Below are positions 60,450 to 64,000 of a DNA stretch of 64,000 bases, piece after piece. The notes beneath the pieces are model-generated. The model was given only the letters and a program-made list of their open reading frames with translations, made no database searches and had not been told where the DNA came from. A program made the translations under genes and the position numbers. This DNA is from Enterobacter hormaechei subsp. xiangfangensis (lineage in GTDB: Bacteria > Pseudomonadota > Gammaproteobacteria > Enterobacterales > Enterobacteriaceae), in assembly GCF_001729785.1 (NCBI RefSeq), contig NZ_CP017183.1, positions 3,038,001 to 3,102,000 on the forward strand, written 5' to 3'. Within the stretch, counting starts at the first letter, position 1; each line of letters starts with the position of its first letter.

Positions 60450-60475
60450 AAAAACCGGCCTCAGAGCCGGTTTTT
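60450..60475. terminator. Terminator between efpL and uxuA
   Basis: AAAAACCGGC pairs with GCCGGTTTTT around CTCAGA. It is symmetric and can end both convergent transcripts. Confidence 0.92.
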
Positions 60476-60476
60476 C

Positions 60477-60507
60477 GTAGGCCCGGTAAGCGTAGCGCCA
60501 CCGGGCA
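60477..60507. repeat. REP palindrome right of the efpL terminator
   Basis: GTAGGCCCGGTAAGCG then TAGCGCCACCGGGCA is the inverted partner of the REP at 60409-60442. Confidence 0.8.
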
Positions 60508-60514
60508 ATGAGAC

Positions 60515-61705
60515 TTAAAGAAGTTCAGGATACTTCGTCATTTTCAGCGCCAGCTCTATACCGCGCACTTCCGCCATCCCTTTCAGACGGCCAATCGCCG
60601 AATACCCTGGATTCGTTTTCTTGCGCAGATCGTCCAGCATCTGGTGCCCGTGATCCGGACGGAACGGGATAGGACGAACATCTCCCGCCTGCTTACGACG
60701 AACCTCTTCAGAGAGAATGGCATCCACCACCGCAACCATGTTCACGTCGCCGCCAAGATGGGCTGCTTCGTGGAAGGTTTTTGGATTCTCTTCACGGCAG
60801 GTTGCACGCAGGTGGGTGAAATGAATGCGATCGCCGAAGGTTTCGATCATCCGCACCAGATCGTTATCCGCCCGCACCCCATACGAGCCCGTACACATGG
60901 TAAAGCCGTTGTAGATGCTATCCACCGTCTCTTTCAGCCACTGCATATCTTCAATCGTAGACACAATACGCGGCAGGCCGAGGATAGGACGCGGTGGATC
61001 GTCCGGATGAACCGCCAGCCGCAAGCCGACTTCTTCTGCCACCGGCACGATAGCGCGCAGGAAGTGCGCCATGTTTTCACGCAGCTGGTTTTTATCGATA
61101 TCGCCATATTCCGCCAGGCGCGCGCGGAACTGATCGAGGGTATAGCCCTCTTCCGCCCCCGGCAGGCCCGCGATGATATTGCGAACCAGCTTCTCAATGT
61201 CCGCTTCACTGGCGGCATTGAACCACGCCAGCGCCTGCTGCTGCTCTTCGGCGGTGTAGTCTGCTTCCGCACCCGGACGCTTCAGAATGTGCAGCTCGAA
61301 AGCCGCAAAAGCGATTTGATCGAAACGCAGCGCCTTCGAACCATCGGCCATTACATATTCCAGGTCGGTACGCGTCCAGTCCAGAATCGGCATAAAGTTG
61401 TAGCAGACGGTATCAATACCGCAGGCTGCCAGGTTACGAATGCTCTGCTGATAATTCGCAATCCAGGTATCACACTCACCGGAGTGGGTTTTGATATCTT
61501 CGTGAACCGGAATACTTTCCACAACAGACCAGGTTAACCCCTTCTCTGCCAGTTGAGCCTGACGCTTTTGGATTTCCTCCACCGGCCACACCTGACCGTT
61601 CGGAATATGATGCAGCGCCGTGACCACACCCGTTGCGCCAGCCTGACGCACATCATCAAGAGAAACCGGATCGTTCGGCCCGTACCAACGCCAGGTTTGT
61701 TCCAT
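60515..61705 (-). CDS. uxuA: Mannonate dehydratase
   Basis: Enzyme of 396 residues that dehydrates D-mannonate to 2-keto-3-deoxygluconate in glucuronate catabolism. [16 protein letters not shown] at the start, the metal-site residues in [16 protein letters not shown] and [15 protein letters not shown], and [11 protein letters not shown] are conserved with E. coli UxuA. In E. coli K-12 uxuA lies with uxuB far away; here it is divergent from yeiQ, a probable fructuronate/mannonate oxidoreductase, so the pair can supply consecutive steps. Confidence 0.95.
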   Translation of the reverse strand: MEQTWRWYGPNDPVSLDDVRQAGATGVVTALHHIPNGQVWPVEEIQKRQAQLAEKGLTWSVVESIPVHEDIKTHSGECDTWIANYQQSIRNLAACGIDTVCYNFMPILDWTRTDLEYVMADGSKALRFDQIAFAAFELHILKRPGAEADYTAEEQQQALAWFNAASEADIEKLVRNIIAGLPGAEEGYTLDQFRARLAEYGDIDKNQLRENMAHFLRAIVPVAEEVGLRLAVHPDDPPRPILGLPRIVSTIEDMQWLKETVDSIYNGFTMCTGSYGVRADNDLVRMIETFGDRIHFTHLRATCREENPKTFHEAAHLGGDVNMVAVVDAILSEEVRRKQAGDVRPIPFRPDHGHQMLDDLRKKTNPGYSAIGRLKGMAEVRGIELALKMTKYPELL

Positions 61706-61720
61706 TGCCCCACCCTCTCA

Positions 61721-61738
61721 AGTTGTTATACCAATATG
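61721..61738. promoter_or_regulatory. UxuR/ExuR-like operator before uxuA
   Basis: TTGTTATACCAAT matches the UxuR/ExuR core (TTGGTATACCAAT) at 12 of 13 bases and lies 15 bases before the uxuA start. A weaker half-like site, TACCAATTT, occurs at 61839-61848 on the yeiQ side. Confidence 0.68.
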
Positions 61739-61910
61739 TGTTACCTCAATGACGACTACCATACATGTTTAATCGAAGTGGTCAATACAGCGCGTGACAT
61801 TGATTGATCAAACTCACATAACAGGGATATTTACGGCTTACCAATTTAATTTGTTGTCATATAACTTTACACTGGCATTGTTAATTAATGGTTAATCAGG
61901 TGTGTACTAC

Positions 61911-63377
61911 ATGAAGACTATTGCCTCCACCGCGCTTCCTGCTCATGTCCAGCAGCCCCGCTACGATCGCGAGCAGTTACGCTCCCGCATCGTCCATTTC
62001 GGTTTTGGCGCGTTCCACCGGGCGCATCAGGCGTTGTTAACAAACCGGGTACTGAATGCCAGAGGAGGCGACTGGGGAATTTGTGAGATTAGCCTCTTTA
62101 GCGGCGATGTCCTTATGGGCCAGCTCCGGGCGCAGGATCATCTGTTTACCGTGCTGGAGAAAGGTGCCGAAGGCAATCAGCCCATTATTATCGGTGCGGT
62201 AAAAGAGTGCCTTAACGCCAAACTCGACTCGCTGGCAGCCATTATTGAGAAATTCTGCGAACCGCAGGTGGCAATTGTCTCCCTCACCATTACCGAAAAA
62301 GGCTACTGCATCGATCCGGCGACGGGAAAACTGGATATGCAGAACAGCCGTATCCTGCACGATCTCGAGCATCCGTCTGAACCACATTCCGCACCGGGTA
62401 TTCTGGTCGAAGCGCTTCATCGCCGCCGCGAGCGTGGCCTGCCGGCGTTTACCGTGCTCTCCTGCGACAATATTCCCGACAACGGCCACGTGGTGAAAAA
62501 TGCCGTTCTCGGCATGGCCGGAAAGCGTTCCGCAGAGCTGGCCGCATGGATCGAGGCGCACGTGAGCTTCCCTGGTACCATGGTCGACCGAATCGTGCCC
62601 GCCGCCACCGACGCCTCACTCGCGGAAATCACCCAGGAACTTGGCGTTGAAGATCCCTGCGCCATCAGCTGTGAACCGTTCATTCAGTGGGTAGTAGAAG
62701 ATAACTTTGTCGCCGGGCGTCCGGAATGGGAGGTTGCAGGCGTACAGATGGTTGAGGATGTCCTGCCCTGGGAGCAGATGAAGCTGCGGATGCTGAACGG
62801 CAGCCACTCCTTCCTGGCGTATCTGGGCTACCTTGCCGGCTACGCGCACATAAATGAATGTATGCAGGACGACAGCTTCCGCGAGGCTGCCCGCAGGCTG
62901 ATGCTGAATGAGCAGGCCCCTACGCTGCGCATCACCAACGTTGATCTGACAGCCTATGCTGACAGCCTGCTTGACCGCTTCGCCAATCCGGCCCTACAGC
63001 ATCGTACATGGCAAATCGCCATGGACGGCAGCCAGAAGCTGCCTCAGCGCATGCTGGATGGGATCCGCATGCATCTTGAGCGTAACACCGCCTGGCCATT
63101 ACTGGCGCTGGGGGTGGCGGGCTGGATGCGCTACGTCAGCGGTACGGACGAACAGGGCAACGCCATTGACGTCCGCGATCCGCTGAGCGACAAGTTTCAG
63201 GCCATTGTCGCCACCAGCAGCGACGCAGAACGCGTTAGCGCCCTGCTGACGTTAAATGAAATCTTTGGCGACAACCTGCCGCAAAACCCTGTCTTTGTCG
63301 AGGCAATTACCGGCGCGTACCAGCGCCTCGTCCGGCTCGGCGCGCACCAGGCCGTTATCGAAACGTTAAAAATTTAG
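61911..63377 (+). CDS. yeiQ: Mannitol dehydrogenase-family oxidoreductase YeiQ (fructuronate reductase-like)
   Basis: NAD-dependent polyol/hexuronate dehydrogenase of 488 residues. The N-terminal Rossmann domain starts IVHFGFGAFHRAHQALL; the C-terminal domain contains the catalytic Lys region KLRMLNGSHSFLAYLGYLAG. It matches E. coli YeiQ across its length. Relatives are UxuB, UxaB and mannitol dehydrogenase; partnership with uxuA points to D-fructuronate to D-mannonate reduction. ATG 61911 after AGGTGTG is chosen over GTG 61902. The hairpin GGCGAACGG/CCGTTCGCC follows. Confidence 0.92.
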   Translation: MKTIASTALPAHVQQPRYDREQLRSRIVHFGFGAFHRAHQALLTNRVLNARGGDWGICEISLFSGDVLMGQLRAQDHLFTVLEKGAEGNQPIIIGAVKECLNAKLDSLAAIIEKFCEPQVAIVSLTITEKGYCIDPATGKLDMQNSRILHDLEHPSEPHSAPGILVEALHRRRERGLPAFTVLSCDNIPDNGHVVKNAVLGMAGKRSAELAAWIEAHVSFPGTMVDRIVPAATDASLAEITQELGVEDPCAISCEPFIQWVVEDNFVAGRPEWEVAGVQMVEDVLPWEQMKLRMLNGSHSFLAYLGYLAGYAHINECMQDDSFREAARRLMLNEQAPTLRITNVDLTAYADSLLDRFANPALQHRTWQIAMDGSQKLPQRMLDGIRMHLERNTAWPLLALGVAGWMRYVSGTDEQGNAIDVRDPLSDKFQAIVATSSDAERVSALLTLNEIFGDNLPQNPVFVEAITGAYQRLVRLGAHQAVIETLKI

Positions 63378-63393
63378 CGATTATTGCGTTTAA

Positions 63394-63420
63394 GGCGAAC
63401 GGTTTTACGCTCCGTTCGCC
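63394..63420 (+). terminator. Hairpin terminator after yeiQ
   Basis: GGCGAACGG pairs perfectly with CCGTTCGCC around nine bases, 16 bases after the yeiQ stop, followed by the pyrimidine-rich CTCCCTCTTCTC. Confidence 0.65.
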
Positions 63421-63500
63421 CTCCCTCTTCTCAATGCCCGATTTTTTCGTCAGGATGATAGGTAGTTGTTACTACATCACAATTATTTATCGGAGCGCAC

Positions 63501-64000
63501 GTGACCAAAACCAACCTGATCACCGGTTTTCTCGGCAGCGGTAAAACTACGTCCATTCTGCATTTGCTGGCCAATAAAGATCCGGCGGAAAAGTGGGCCG
63601 TGCTGGTCAACGAATTTGGCGAAGTCGGCATCGACGGCGCGTTGCTCGCCGACAGCGGCGCGATGGTGAAAGAGATCCCGGGCGGGTGTATGTGCTGCGT
63701 GAATGGTCTGCCGATGCAGGTCGGGCTGAATACGCTGCTGCGTCAGGGCAAGCCGGACCGGTTGCTGATTGAGCCTACCGGGCTGGGTCATCCTAAGCAA
63801 ATCCTTGATTTACTGACCGCCCCGGTCTACGAGCCGTGGCTTGAGCTGCGTGCGACGCTTTGCCTGCTCGACCCCCGCCAGCTGCTGGATGAAAAAACGA
63901 TCAACAACGACAATTTCCGCGACCAGCTCGCCTCGGCAGATATTATCGTGGCGAATAAATCCGATCGCGCGACGGCTGAGAGTCAGGCCGCGTTCGAGTC
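63501..64000 (+). CDS. yeiR: Zinc-binding GTPase YeiR (COG0523), 3' end outside the window
   Basis: The first 166 codons of a COG0523/CobW-family metal GTPase. The frame starts with GTG (after GGAG) as VTKTNLITGFLGSGKTTS with Walker A, then EIPGGCMCCVNGLP with the metal-binding CxCC motif, and IEPTGLGHP and ANKSDRAT of the G domain. E. coli YeiR binds zinc and hydrolyses GTP. The gene runs off the right edge; the missing part should hold the CobW C-terminal domain. Confidence 0.93.
   Translation, partial: MTKTNLITGFLGSGKTTSILHLLANKDPAEKWAVLVNEFGEVGIDGALLADSGAMVKEIPGGCMCCVNGLPMQVGLNTLLRQGKPDRLLIEPTGLGHPKQILDLLTAPVYEPWLELRATLCLLDPRQLLDEKTINNDNFRDQLASADIIVANKSDRATAESQAAFE

Noticed and set aside
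60644..61537. 297-codon open frame on the plus strand
   Set aside because: Antisense to uxuA; no conserved domain.

Overview
The window looks like chromosomal DNA from an Enterobacteriaceae species, most likely an Enterobacter (E. cloacae complex) or a close relative. Most proteins are recognisably close to E. coli K-12 proteins, and the gene order from metG to yeiR largely follows the E. coli 46-49 minute region. The dat-ddc pair and the GC-rich neighbourhood with REP-type palindromes also fit Enterobacter. This assignment is inference from gene content; no rRNA or marker gene is present. I see no tRNA, rRNA, CRISPR array, insertion sequence or prophage.

Layout. 1-2370: an AT-rich accessory block with a collagen-stalked YadA-type adhesin, a 34-residue membrane protein and a small envelope protein. 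2651-5512: dat-ddc, which makes 1,3-diaminopropane. 5557-9343: an orphan wza-wzb-wzc capsule/exopolysaccharide export and tyrosine phosphorylation operon. 9824-10586: rcnB and an acetyltransferase. 10676-17940: apbC(mrp), metG, yehS, the pyruvate-sensing btsSR system and mlrA. 18007-26230: yohO, the osmoprotectant importer yehWXY-osmF, periplasmic beta-glucosidase bglX and D-lactate dehydrogenase dld. 26333-34206: an acetyltransferase, pbpG, yohC, yohD, yohF, mdtQ, yohP, dusC and yohJK. 34335-36057: cdd and sanA. 36192-37975: an AT-richer HipA/HipB-type toxin-antitoxin module placed where E. coli has yeiS-preTA. 38014-44956: the galactose ABC transporter mglBAC, its repressor galS, yeiB and folE. 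45059-53131: an MFS transporter, yeiG, a CirA-like TonB-dependent receptor with a Fur-box dyad, lysP, yeiE and yeiH. 53196-60398: nfo, fruBKA with two Cra sites, setB, yeiW and efpL. 60515-63377: divergent uxuA and yeiQ around a UxuR/ExuR-like operator. 63501-64000: the start of the metal GTPase gene yeiR, cut by the window edge.

The conserved backbone is mainly sugar, amino-acid and osmolyte uptake with classical regulation: CRP and GalR/GalS operators for mgl, Cra sites for fru, a CRP site for cdd and a Fur box for the TonB receptor. The departures from the E. coli plan deserve most attention: the collagen/YadA adhesin cluster, the export trio without glycosyltransferases, the toxin-first hip module with its repeated half-sites, and uxuA paired with yeiQ. 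I did not find a clearly novel multi-gene defence system. The best candidates for undescribed biology are the 619-2339 cluster and the hip module.
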